Origin: Solen grandis
Taxonomy: Eukaryota; Mollusca; Bivalvia; Adapedonta; Solenidae
Assembly (NCBI GenBank): GCA_021229015.1
Contig: CM037777.1
Location: forward strand, 25,911,222 to 25,975,221
Direction: 5' to 3'
DNA length: 64,000 nt
The translations under genes were made by a program, and so were the position numbers. This document shows, in pieces, positions 25,708 through 38,400 of this stretch (within the stretch, counting starts at the first letter, position 1; every line of letters begins with the position of its first letter). Under the pieces are notes generated by a model that was not told the origin of the DNA, searched no databases, and saw only the letters and a list, made by a program, of their open reading frames with translations.

Positions 25708-25880
25708 GAAGGTCCGGATCCAGATATTTTCAACTGTGGGGGGGGGGGGGGACATCTGATCGGAATGTTAGTTGGTTGGGGTGGGGGTGGGAGGGGGAAA
25801 TCCGGGTGCATGCTCCCGCGGAAAAAATGTTTCTAGTCTGATTGAGGTGCATTCTGAAGGTTATCAGGGAGGGGTAGGTT
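25708..25880 (-). repeat. Interspersed repeat 'ctggatccggacc', copy 2 (inverted)
   Basis: The reverse complement carries gaatgcacctcaatcaga, gcatgcacccggatttcc and ctggatccggacc, parallel to 21241-21428. Contains a 14 bp G run. Confidence 0.7.
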
Positions 25881-25904
25881 TTAAAGGCAGTCGCACACAC
25901 TAAT

Positions 25905-26360
25905 TCATTATATTTACACTCTAGCATCTTCATTTTTTCAGTCATCTTCTTCAAACCTTATGACAATGTTTATAGCCATAATCTCTCGGCCAAGTTCGAT
26001 TATGGTTGATATCCATGCACCCATTAGATATGAAGTTATTGCCATCATAGACATATTCAACAACCTGACGCATGTGCCTGTGTTGCCAATGAACGATCAA
26101 AAATGCCAGATTTCTCTTTGAAATACATTGAGTACATTCTAGCATCTTCATTTCTTAATATTCTTCAAACTTTATGACAATAATTAAATCTAACTAAAGT
26201 CATCTCCTATAAACGCTACGTACGTACCCTACATAGGAATATCTATAGTTTAGTCAGATTGGACAATATTTATAACATAATATCTCGGCCTAGTCCGATT
26301 ATTGTTGATATATGTCCAGTAGGTCTGGGGTTATGGCCCTTGAATGATACAAACTATAAA
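25905..26360 (+). repeat. Repeat with 'cactctagcatcttcat' units, copy A
   Basis: Two or more internal units of (a)ttctagcatcttcatttct, then cttcaaactttatgacaat, then tctcggccaagttcgattat. The same units occur at 40141-40510. Confidence 0.65.
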
Positions 26361-27380
26361 ATACAATGCCATACATATGCTCGTGCGTTTGTTTTTTTAA
26401 AGTTGCTTCGTTTTGATTTAAATAAATATTTATGTAAGATCAGCTGTAGTAAAGAGCATGAGAGAAAGATTTTCACTAATTACAAAAATTAACCCAAAAC
26501 ACGCTAATTCCATTGAAATATAGCATAGAAATGTGTGTGATCAAGCCAGATGAGAGACCCTGTGCCCCACCTGTGAATCCGGACATGCAGAACAGTAAGA
26601 GTTGTATTCCTAATATGCACATTTTTATCGCCATACGAGAAAAACTGTTGTTGTTTTGTTTTCTCAACCATATTTAAGATAATGCATAAGGATTAATTAG
26701 TTCGCTGGAGAAAGGTTGAATCGGGATGCGAAGAAATGAGACGATGACGATATTGGCCATTGTATTGTTGTACCGGAAGTTGAAACTGTCCATTTCCTTT
26801 TTATTCTAAACTCGTGTCGACGCCGGTCGAGTTTCTCAATTGTAAGGCTAGATACTAAAACAATATAATATCTATAGACCATAATATGATAAAATGAATG
26901 TAAAGTAAAAGTTTTGATTTAATTAAGCATATGTTTAGTGATAAATTTTAGTCTATGTTGTTGAATCCGCTTCCCTCTACCGATTTCTGAAACCCAACCT
27001 TACCCAGTCACTGGTCATATACATCTCCATATATGTGTTTAAATAATACACATTGAGCTTAATATTATTTATTAATGGATAGGATATAATGTTGAGTTTA
27101 ATGCTTTGCTAGGGTAAAAAGTATGATGTACAGAGGAATTAATGCACACGGCTAGATGGTCGATACACAAACCCCACCCATATATGGATATAACTGATTC
27201 TAAACAGAGCTTTACTATTTAGTCTTTCTTTCTGGCACACATGTGTCAAAAATTTTACATCAAAAGAGGAACATACACTTTTTTTTATTTTCAGTGTTTC
27301 TATATGGCAGTTTATCCAAAAGATAATCATCACCAGAATAATCACTAAAAGACATGCATGCAGTTGTTAAAAAAAGATAT

Positions 27381-27494
27381 TTCCTACTTGCTTGACACTC
27401 AGCATATATACAGGGTTTTCAGGACTAGTTTTGCCTAGTGTCAGGATACTGTGAGTGACTATGACATGATAAGCAGGGTGGCAGCATGTAGACA
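27381..27494 (+). repeat. SINE family A body fragment
   Basis: cttgacactcagcatatata, then caggactagttttgcctagtgt and gtggcagcatgtagac, align with the body of the 11.9 kb copy. Head and tail are missing. Confidence 0.6.
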
Positions 27495-27654
27495 AAAGTC
27501 CCCAAATCATTGGAATAGTGCCATAGGAACATTGAACTATGAAAACAAACAAATCATTTGGAGACAAAGTGACACACATCTGGTTCTAACAGAAGCTATC
27601 TTTTCAATATGTGAAATCTGCTGTGATGTCTGTGGCACTAAAAAATCTTCCTTA

Positions 27655-28448
27655 GGCATAAAAAAAAATAGACTTGTTTCTGGTTACAGGCTGGGAATAA
27701 AATGGGTTGGTTGGTCACTCTTTTTTCTTTCTTTCTTTTTTCTTTCTTTTTTTTTTTTTTTTTTTTTTTTGGAAGCTTAGATATAATGTGGAAAATGTAA
27801 AATGCTACATGCCAATTTACCTTTACTATATTTTGCAATTTTAGACCCCTTAATTTACAAAATAAAATCTTTCTAGTTTTTACTAAACATCTGTCTATCT
27901 AGCTTAAATGAGACTTGGTTGCTGGTACATGTACACAGTATATTACTTAAAAAGCACATGCTGGATGCAAATGAAAAATCAGTAAAAATGGCGGAGTCAT
28001 TCACCTGTGTCATTTTATCCAATCAACAAATGTTCTAAAGCTTACTTATGTAAAAAAAGTGGAATACTCAGATAATATTGCAATGCATACAATATCTGTT
28101 TACATTTTGCACGCTCTCTACCGACTTGCGTTTACAAACTTGTTATAACCCATCTTAAATAGACTTGTTTGTAATGTTTCAGACATAGTTTATCTTTTAT
28201 TTACGAAAGTTAGTTGAAATTCAAACTATTCCGTAATCTCCAAACGGCTGTCTCCAAAGTTATCGTTTGTAACCTGTTAAAAATAAAATGAAGACAACTG
28301 ACAAGGTGATATAAAAAAGTTGAGATGGATATTTTTTTTCTGTCTCTCTTTTTTTTTTTTTTTTTGTCTTGGCCTTGAAAAAAAAAGGGGGCCGGGGGTA
28401 AAATAATGGGTTGGTCAGGTGACCAGAAACAAATCTTTTTTTTATGCC
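27655..28448 (-). mobile_element. PIF/Harbinger-like MITE, copy 1 (794 bp)
   Basis: Ends ggcataaaaaaaa and ttttttttatgcc are inverted, with about 30 bp of terminal similarity including tgtttctggttac. It is flanked by TTA on both sides (27652-27654 and 28449-28451), the target duplication typical of PIF/Harbinger. The interior matches 30579-31448 in inverse orientation (for example atggcggagtcattcacctg and ttttatccaatcaacaaatg). No transposase. Contains long poly-T tracts. Confidence 0.8.
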
Positions 28449-28721
28449 TTATAGAACACAAGTGCAACAACTTTATATGATATTTTGTGTATTATTTGCA
28501 GGCCTTATTTTTCTGATGATTTAGAATTCCATGAGCCAAAATTGAAGGGAGGGGGTGGGGGATTAATAAAGGTTTAAGCACTAATTCCCCAAGTTTGGTG
28601 AAAGAAAAAAATACGTTTCACACGGTCATGAAAACCCTTTAATTTTTATAAACCTTATAATTTATTAACCTTGAATTTGAAATTAAAATATTGATCATAA
28701 AAAAAAACATAAATCATGTTG

Positions 28722-28964
28722 TTAACCCTTTCCCTCATATAGACTCATTTTGATGCACTTAATAGGTACCACATAAAGCCTGATCTGCAGAAAACCACAG
28801 TTAAACCTTACCCAATTTAATTATAAAGTCCTCTTTTCCAGACCACTGAGGAGCAGCGAATAGCATAAAAACCTGATCAGCCTGCGAGTTACTCGCAGGC
28901 TGATATGGTTTTATGTTGTTCGCATAGGACTTTTCATGGTTTCCTCTATGAGAGAAAGGGTTAA
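28722..28964. mobile_element. piggyBac-like MITE with central hairpin
   Basis: Bounded by TTAA on both sides (28722-28725, 28961-28964). Terminal repeats are ccctttccctcatatag and ctctatgagagaaaggg (two mismatches). A central stem with perfect 13 bp arms (28876-28888 and 28892-28904, atcagcctgcgag and inverse) has a 3-base loop. TTAA plus CCC-type ends point to piggyBac mobilisation. Confidence 0.8.
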
Positions 28965-29249
28965 AGAATTGAGGTTCATCACTTTCATGCCTTAAAATTT
29001 AGAGCATATAATGTTGCAGTTTACGCAAGTCCTTAATTTTGAATTATAAGGCCTTAGAAAACCCTTGAAAAATCCTTAAATTTTGCTTCAGAAAATTTTT
29101 ATGAACCATGAAAAAAAAAAAAAGCATGGGATAAGTTGCAATCTTGAAGAATAACCAAGAATAAGATATATATAGATATTACTTGCCTCTTATTTACATA
29201 TTAATATTTTTATTAAAAGGTAACTTTGTACAGACAAAACTTCACAAAA

Positions 29250-29298
29250 GTCACTAAAATGACGAAATGCAGTAGTAGGACATTAAACCCGAACAGAG
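29250..29298 (+). repeat. SINE family A tail remnant
   Basis: atgacgaaatgcagtagtagg and acattaaacccgaacag align to the tail gactgaaatactgttgg and gttaaacccaacaaac. It ends about 15 bp before EEF1D coding exon 1. Confidence 0.55.
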
Positions 29299-29313
29299 AA
29301 ACATATATTACAG

Positions 29314-29418
29314 ATGGCACACCCACTCCTGTTTGACGGTACCTGGTTGCAGCAAGGCAAATATGAATCGGCGGAGGCTTTCTACCAGCAGGTCCTGTCC
29401 GGGACATCTAAGGCTTCT
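29314..29418 (+). CDS. EEF1D: EEF1D coding exon 1 (residues 1-35)
   Basis: Starts [20 protein letters not shown] and ends at a gtacgt donor in phase 0. The ATG directly follows an AG (tattacag), so the 5' UTR may be spliced on at this point. The upstream pyrimidine tract is poor, so the transcript could instead start nearby. A SINE tail remnant ends about 15 bp upstream. Confidence 0.85.
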
Positions 29419-32400
29419 GTACGTACCCTCATCTTTATGATATAAATATATACTAAAATACCTTTTTGTGGGATAATCTTGCACTGAGGTTAGCTAGATA
29501 TATATCCATTTTACTATGTCCAGTTTTGGTAATATAGGTCAAGGTGCTTTGAAGGATGTATACATTTTTTTTTCATTTTGCACAAGAAATACTTTAAACA
29601 TGGTCTTCCCCTTGTTTTATTTTTTTGAAATTGGGATCAAGATACCAATTTGTATACCATAGGGCTTTTTCTTACTATGCATCTTTTAATGGTACCTTTC
29701 CCAATAGCAAGATTATTACTGGGTTTTTTTCCTAATTATGTAAAAAAAAAGGGGGGGATAAAAAAACAATTGCCGAGAAATTTTTTTAATATCTCAACAC
29801 TAGACACAGAATTGATTTACTGGTGAGTGTATTTGTACAAGTAGCATCTATTGCTAAATGATGAAAGAATCAATTTTGAACCCTGGTCCAATGATACATG
29901 CTTTCCTTATACTGTTATAAGGAAAAATTTCAAGTTTTGCACGAATCCTTGGGACGAAAGGTTGCATTTTTCAGGACATGGAAATAAAAATGAAACTGTC
30001 ACAGTAATTTTTCATCTACAAAGATTATATGGCCAAAATGTTAAACATATAATTCCAAATTTGAAGTGAAATCATGCTAATAGACCTAATATGTTATAAT
30101 TCTCAAATGGTGAGAAAAAGCCCTGGGAGGTTATTTATACAATTTGAGGTCAAAATGGACTATTTTGTGCATCATGGAAAAACCCTGCTTTTTATATATG
30201 CTAATACATGTATAGGTAATTTATCAGTTTAAATTTATGAACAACTTTAACATTTATAGTGTTTCATTATTGTTCAAAATATCTTGTAAAAAATGTATTT
30301 TGCATATATAATATTCTAGATTAGTATGTAAGCTTATACATTAAATTGAGGTTTTATAACCCAGAAATATACTAAAAAATATGTGGAAGTGAAATTGTTG
30401 GTTTCAATTTGTTTTTGACTTGGAAAAAAATCTTTCTTTACACAAAGCAATTAGTTTTCATAAATAAACTTCATGTAATGCATTAAGATAATATTGTCTA
30501 GTTTGTATTTTAAAGATAAAGTTTAATCAATGATAATTATTTCTCATTGATTAACACTTTGTTCATTTCTCTATTTTAGGCGTAAAAAAAAGGTTTCTTT
30601 CTGGTTACCCAACCGACCTATTATTTTACCCCCGACCCATTTTTTTCGAGGCTGAGACAAAAAATGAAAAATTGTTAAAAAAAATGAAAACAAATAATAT
30701 CGATCTCAATCTAAGATTTAATATCGCCTTGTCTTCATTTAAACAGAATACTAATGATGACTTTGGAGACAGCCATTTTGAGATTACGGATAAGTTTCGA
30801 ATTTCAACAAACTTTTGTAAATAATCAAAATTATAATCTACGTCTGAAACATTACAAATATGTCTTTTTAAAGTGGGTCGTAACAAAAGTTTATTTGGGT
30901 AATCCTCAGCACACATTAAATGTACATGTGTTCATAATAGACATTATTCAGTCCTTTACAGATTACTTGTGCAATCATTTCTACTTTCTCTCGAAGACGA
31001 CAGTTTCTCACTGCAGATAAAACGCAAGTCAGTAGAGAGCATGCAAAATGTAAACAGATATTGTAGGCAATACTATCCAAGCATTCCGCATTTATTCATA
31101 ATTGGGAAGCTTAAGAACGTGTGTTGATTGGATAAAATGACACAGGTGACTGACTCCGCCATTTTTTATTGATTTTCATCGGCACCCTGCATGTGCTTTC
31201 TAAGTAATATACTGTGAACATGTACCGGCAACCAAGTTGAATGGACTGATATTTAAAACAACCTAGAAAGATTTTTTTCCGTAAATCAATCTGAAATTAC
31301 AAAATACAGTAAAAGGTAAATTGACATGTGGCATGATACATCTTCCACATTAGATCTAAACTTTAAAATAATAATAATAAAAAAAACAACCCGACCCACA
31401 CATTATTTTCCGAGCCTGTAACCAGAAACAAGACTTTTTTTTCACGCCATAATTTTTTTTAAGAAACTCTTGTGTTTGTTTGTTTAATGTTATGTGTTCT
31501 TTGTATAAAAGTTATAAAGGGGATAGAATACCTCAATATATTTATCTAACAGACATCAAATATGATATTGACTCACTGAAAGTGGGACATTTCCAGTATT
31601 TCTTAATTGATTGACTCAACTGAATTCTGCAAACTTGTGGTTATTTAATAATTACCATCATAATTGCAGGTAAAACCAGTTGTCCATTGCTAACAAATAT
31701 AGAGTCTGTTAAATGTAATCTTTATGTAGTGGTGAAAACCTTATTTCTCTCATTTTTTGTAGCCTAATAAGCCACAGGGCAAGACAAATAACACCCAAGG
31801 CAGCTCTTCCCTAAAATCAGAAATCGCTCAAGCTCGACAAAACATCCAAAAAGCTTTAAATGAAGTGAGTACATTACTAAGAAATCTCATTGTAAACTTC
31901 AAAGTCTGAAGCTCTATAGTTTGTCATCGGCTTGCTTTTTATATTTCTTTCTCTCTTAATGTTTCTAAATACTTTTTTTTTTTTTAAATGTAATCTACTC
32001 TTTCATATGATTTTGTTTGAACAGACTACATGAAATTCAACACGGAGGCTACATGGAAATTCCTAAGAGACGAGTCTTGTAATCAGCAACTACAACAAAT
32101 GAATGTTTGCTTTCTACTGTATGAAGCATTAGTTGTTGCTCGTAGTTAGATAATGGCAAAGAAACCAAACTTACTAAATTTACCATCTGACATTGTTTTG
32201 GTTGGCATTTTCTTTACTCCTCTTTTCCGTGCAAAAGTGATAGTATTTTTCAGTATTTTGTTTGAAAGTCAGTAACCAGAACATTTGATGAAGATAAAAC
32301 TTTATCATAGATGACAAACTGTATGAGATGTTCATTTAAGTAGCAGAGGTTTTGATGTTGTAAACACATAGCTGTCTCATTCTGTCCATTTCTTCATTCC

Positions 32401-35400
32401 ATCCACTGCATCATTTTAGAATGCATGCAGACATCACAATAGAATTGATATAGGAACAGTTTCTTCATTTGTCAAAGTACAATGAGTTTTTCTGCTTTAA
32501 TTCATTAGTCTTCACCACACAAGGAATGTTTTGTTCGAGCTTATTCATTGAAATAGTTGTTTGATGACAAGGCATGCTTGTTTTCATGTGTTTATAGAAT
32601 TTTAGTGAGTTGGGGGGTGGGGTGACTTACAGTGTTATTTCATCATCTCAAATATAATGATGAAGATATGACTTAAAAAAACTTGATATTCCTGCAAGCT
32701 TGCAGACTATTCTGGGTTTGATACACCTTATAGTTATCATGTCAGAGGTAATATTTAACTTCACTAATAAAATTTAAAAAAAAACTAACAAAATAGTGTA
32801 CATAGCAGGGATGGCGAAATCCATTGTCCGAGTCGTACATTTGCCAGCACGGACAAGTAAATTTTCACTGTTGACTTGTCCGTGGACAACCAAAAATCCA
32901 ATACTGTTGCAAAAATTTAAATTCAAAACTCTAAACTGCAGCACTTCAACTGTATAGATATCCCTGACGTACCTCTGTCAAATAAAGTTTATTTTTCGGC
33001 ATCTTACAAGATGATCCGCATATTAAACCGTTCCGTTTTGACTGGTTTCATTCTAAAATGTTAAGATATGAAAATTAAAGGTCAAAGTCAGCACTTTAAT
33101 GCACAGTCTTTAATTGGTAAGTTCCTTGTCAAATGGATCGATTCCTTATTAAAAATCTTCCCAAACAAGAAAAGGGGAAGAAGATCCCGATCAAACCCCC
33201 ACGAAAACAATAAAAGACTAAGATTAAAAATACAATAAAACAAAAAGATCATTTTAAGAATCCTGCCTTGAAGACTTCCCATGGCTTAGAGTCGATGACA
33301 GGCTCAGCGAAATGTCGAATTTGACGGCAAGAACAGATGCATAAGACATTCTGCAGTGTTAAACAGTTTGATTGTTAAATCAGTAAAAAATGTTTCAAAT
33401 TTCAGTGTTAAGGTAGTTAATATAATGTTTTTTTACATGCATAAATTAATTTATTGAGAGTAGTAATAAAATTTCAATTATTTCCATATTTTATACCAAC
33501 AGTTTTTCAAAAAGTATGGACAGATAGTATTTTGCTACGGACAAGTGAAATTTTAATTTTGGTTGTCCCTGGACAAGTAAAATAAAATGAGATTTCGCCA
33601 CCCCTGCGTAGTTTATGAGAATCCTTCATGCCTTAGCTTGTTTGTAAAAGAAAGTGTTTTCTCGGATTTCTCTTGCCAAGTTTGAGAGCATAAAGTTTCT
33701 GTATACATTATTGATTTACGTATCAGTAAGGGACTGCACAATATTGTATTATGTGTTGCATGTTGCCTGTAATGTCTACAGTAAGTGTAAATGTATTGTT
33801 CTGTCATTATATATATATATGTATATATGTAACAAATTAATTAATACTTGCATCTTTTTCTTTAAGTTTAACAAGAATTTAAAAACATCTATGATTATAA
33901 ATCAATATAATGGAACAATGTAATATTTATTGATAATAACTAACAGTTGAAGAAGTATCTCGTTAGCATAGACTGTTTTACATGTATTTTGATTTTTGAC
34001 ATAGTTAAAATTCAAATAATATAACTAACTTGACTAATATATTTTTATCTTTTCTCTTTCCTTGCATGTGTTTGTATCTTTGATTTAAATGTTAACTGCT
34101 TGCTATTTTGTTCTTTGTATTTATTTATGTATGTTTTTTGGGTTTTTTTTTGCTATATTCTTAAATTATGTATTGGACTTATTCATTATATGTATGACAT
34201 TTGATTTAAAATATGTTTATGTTTTCTTTCTGATATTTTTCCCCATGGATCGTCAACCCCGTCCCTCTGCATGCGGCAATTTTTGGGATATTTTTCCTTG
34301 TGGTTATAATATTTTCTGTTAATTTCCTGTGTTTCTGTTGCTATGTATGATTGGTTGCCTGCCTCACTTGGTGTGTTCAGTTGGTCTGTGACTGTGTTGT
34401 GCAGGGCTCCAGCAGTTCAGGAGGTGCAGTAGTGGATGAGGGAGTAATGAAGAGGATTAATGCCCTTGAATCTGAAAACAGCAGCTTAAAGAAAAGTAAG
34501 TAAAAAAGTTGTAAAAATGATAACAATTAGAAATGATACTGGTATAGCTCCTTTCTTGGTGTTTAGCATATAAGGGTAGGACTGGTTTGCTTGGTGTCAG
34601 AATAATGTGACAGGGTGTGGTATCATGTCACATGCCTGTGGCATGAAACTGCAGTGTGGCTGCACTATATCTGTCTCGAGTAGACACAGTGAGTCTTCAT
34701 ATGACTAAAATACTGTCGGTGAGACGTTAAACCCAACAAACGGAAGTGTGTGTTGGTGTTGATATGATTTTATAAATGATCTTACAGACAATGATTCAGC
34801 ATGATATGAAAAGGAAAGTCATGATTATCAGAAGAATTGTTTTGATTACTGCTCCCAAGATTTAAGAGGCATTTATTTTGGGATGATGAACGGGAAGAAT
34901 TCTTAAAAAAACAATTCATCCCTGCCATTTAAAAACAACAACAAAGAAAAAAATAAATGAATAAAAACAAGAGTGTACATTGGAATGGAACACATGTGTC
35001 ACCTGCGGATGTATGATGGAAAAAGTGTGACAGACAGACAGATGAACAGACGACAGAAAAGTGATCCCAATGTATCACCTCTACTTAAAGCAGGAGACAA
35101 AAAAAGTATTGCTTTTTTCATTCTTAGCCATTCCTATTGAGTAATTGTTACTGTTTATTCTCAAGTAAAGTAAAATGTGGCAAATTCCAGAAAGGTAGGT
35201 ATATTTTGTTGTCTTTCATAAGGAAGGGCATAATCCTCCAGGAATGATGGACATAACTTGAAATCTAGACTGTTTATCTTTAGAGACATTTTTGCTGAGA
35301 ATACAAGTCCAGCATGTTCAAAAGTTTAGCAATATAAACTTTTGTTAAAATTGAATGCATGAAGATTTAATTGCATTTTTGAAACTAAATTTATAAAATG

Positions 35401-38400
35401 ATATAATGCTTTTTGTTTTTCAGTTTGGTTTGTCTTTCATTTATCTGTAGCTTTGGCAATGGATGTAAGATTTTCCTTTGGAAAAAGCGCGGGGGTGAAA
35501 ATGGTTTGGGAGAGCTAACTTACAGCGGTTCGTTCACAGGTGATCAGTAGAAATTAGAAAACCCGGCTTTCGCCCCCTCTAAAATTCCCCAACCATGCAT
35601 AAATGTAGACACACAACCCCATAAAAAATCACAAGATTGCACTATTTCATAGCTTTAAATTTAAAAAAGTTACAGGGGAGTTCCCCCAGACCCCAAATCC
35701 AACCGTATCTACAACCTTCTCATGGCTCGGGCAAAGCGGCAAGCCACTTGCATTGTCATTGCCGACATTTTTAGCTCACCTGAGCACAATGTGCTCATGG
35801 TGAGCTATTGTGATCGCCTTTTGTCCGGCGTCTGTGCATGCTTGTGTCTGGCATCAACAATTGCCTTTAAACAACATCTCCTCCTAAACCGCTGAATGGA
35901 TTTTGACCAAACTTCACAGGAATCATCTTTATGATGTCCTCGATCAAAGTTGTTCAAATTATTTTGATTGGTTAAAAAATTAGGTCACAGAAGCTAAAAA
36001 TAGATTTTAAAAATGCAAACTTTGAAAATCTTCTTTTGCAAAACTGCAAGGCCTAGAGCTTAGCTATTTGGTGTGTAGCATTGTCTAGTAAACCTCTACC
36101 AAGTTTGTTTAAATCATCACCCTAGGGCCAAAATTGGCCCCGCTCCAGGGGTCACATAATTTTACATTGGCTTATATAGGAAAAAAAAAAGAAAAATCAT
36201 CTTCTCAGAAACCACAAGGCCTTGAGTTTAGATATTTTTGGTGTGTAGCATTGTCTAGTGAATCTCTACCAAGTTTGTTCAAACCATGACCCCCTGGGGT
36301 CAAAATTGGCTCACCCCAGGGGTCATTTGATTTAACATAGACTTGTATAGGAAAAACTAGAACAGTCTTCTTGTCAGAAACCACAAGGCCCGGAGTTTAG
36401 ATGTTTGGTGTGTTACATGGCCTTTTAAACATCTACGAAGGAATTACGATTATTTTGCTGTACTTCTGCATGGATTTTGTACTCTGTATGACTGTTATAA
36501 AAGACAATGAAGGCAATATTTATCAGGTGAGCGATTCAGGGCCATTATGGCCCTCTTGTTATTAATATAGCACCAGTTCACCAGTTCAGGGAATTAATTT
36601 TGTAAGTACAGCCTATTAAGTGAGTGCATGCAAGAAGAGTGAATATGATAAGCCAAGTGATGGCAAATGAAATTAGGAAATCTATAAATGTAAGTTTTAT
36701 CATCTAAATATAGTTACAGTACTGTCTTTGACGGTATTGCCTGTTATGGGGAAACAATCCATTTATTTTCAATCACGGATTGCTGCATTAGGTGACCATG
36801 CATCTACAGATGAGTATTGATAGACATCATGCACACATATTGTTAAAAATCAAATTCCTAGTCAAAGACCATCTGTGAACGAGCTGCTTGAAACTGTGTG
36901 AAAAACATGGTATATGATATGTAAGCCAAGAACACAAGTTGGTAAAGCTATGTTCTGTTCACAGCCTCACAGGACCTCACAGCCTTGGTGAAGAAACTTG
37001 AGGCACGAGTAGCAGCATTGGAGAAGGGCTCGGGTAGTTCAGGTTCAGCACCTACACCCGCACCTGCACCTGCAGCCAAGAAGGATGAACCCAAGGACGA
37101 TGACGAAGATGACAGCGACTTCGACCCCTTTGCAAGTGATGTAAGTTACAACACTGGTGTTGATTTCTTGCCAGGGTCCTTGCTGACTTCAGTAATTGAG
37201 TGCTGGCCCCGTGTTCTCAGAAAATACTTACGATCTTGGGCTCAAATTTGAGTATCGTACTCAAATCCATATTGAAACTAATCAGCATAATTTAAGTCTG
37301 GGTATGAAAAGCGTGCTTTTTTATTTTACTAGAACATGGGGTCTGGACTCTCAATTTCTTGTTTTCCTGAGCAGCTCCAGGGGTTTTCTGAAGTGGACGC
37401 CCACTTGCCCACGCCGGGTTAAAATCACTGTGGTCAAGTGATTTTTCAAAGAAGATAGCCCGGCGGGCAAGTTTATTTATGTAAATGAAATTTTTCGGGT
37501 TTTTTTTATTGTCTATAGTATATCGGAGGTAAAATGCTTGCAAATTGTCTTTGATACATATTAAGTAAATTCCATCTTAATACTGCACATATTTAGTTTT
37601 AAACATTAACAAACACCAACTAACTTCTAGATCGGGCAACCTGTTTTCACTGGGGCTAGTAGATATTCAAAGTAACTTGCCCCCTGGACAAGTGAAAGTC
37701 AAATCCTTAAGTAAACCTGTGAGCTCCTAAATGAATATTTTTGAGGACTCCCCAACTTTTCAGCAAATCTTTCTGAAGGACTCCATTTTCCAAAACCTAG
37801 TAGTCAAGCCATTAGCAGCATGTAAAGTTTGAAATTTGAATTCTTGATTGTACTTAGTTTTCTTCAAACATGTCAGAACAGAGTTAAAACCAGAGAAAAT
37901 TTAACAGCAAAAAAAAAAAAAGCCTTCATTTTGTATCAACAATGTTCAGTCTCAATGAAGTTTACTTTAGAGTGTGTGAGCTCAGCTAGCAGCCAAAGGT
38001 CATGTGAGCACATTTTCAATTTGCTGCTTCATTATGTTACACAAATGTTTTTACTTCCACCATTTGTCTGAGTTGAAAATGATCTGCTCTAGTCTGTGGA
38101 TTTTGCCTCTACTATAGTCAAGTCTCGTTATTGATACAGATTTTAAAAGACAAGGAGTCACTTCTCTATTATTTGCGTAGCTTATAAGCTTAAGTACTAT
38201 GAAATGATGAATTTTTAATTTTATATTAATTGCAATAACAATTTGTACATTTTTGTTCTGGTTTTTGATCAGGATGAGTCGGAAGATGAAGAAACAAAAG
38301 CCAAAGTGGCAGCCTACAAAGCAAAAAAAGCAAAAAGTAAGTTCTTGTTTTACAAAATACCTTTGTAGATTTTCATTGTTGGCAAAAGGGGACCTCCCTC

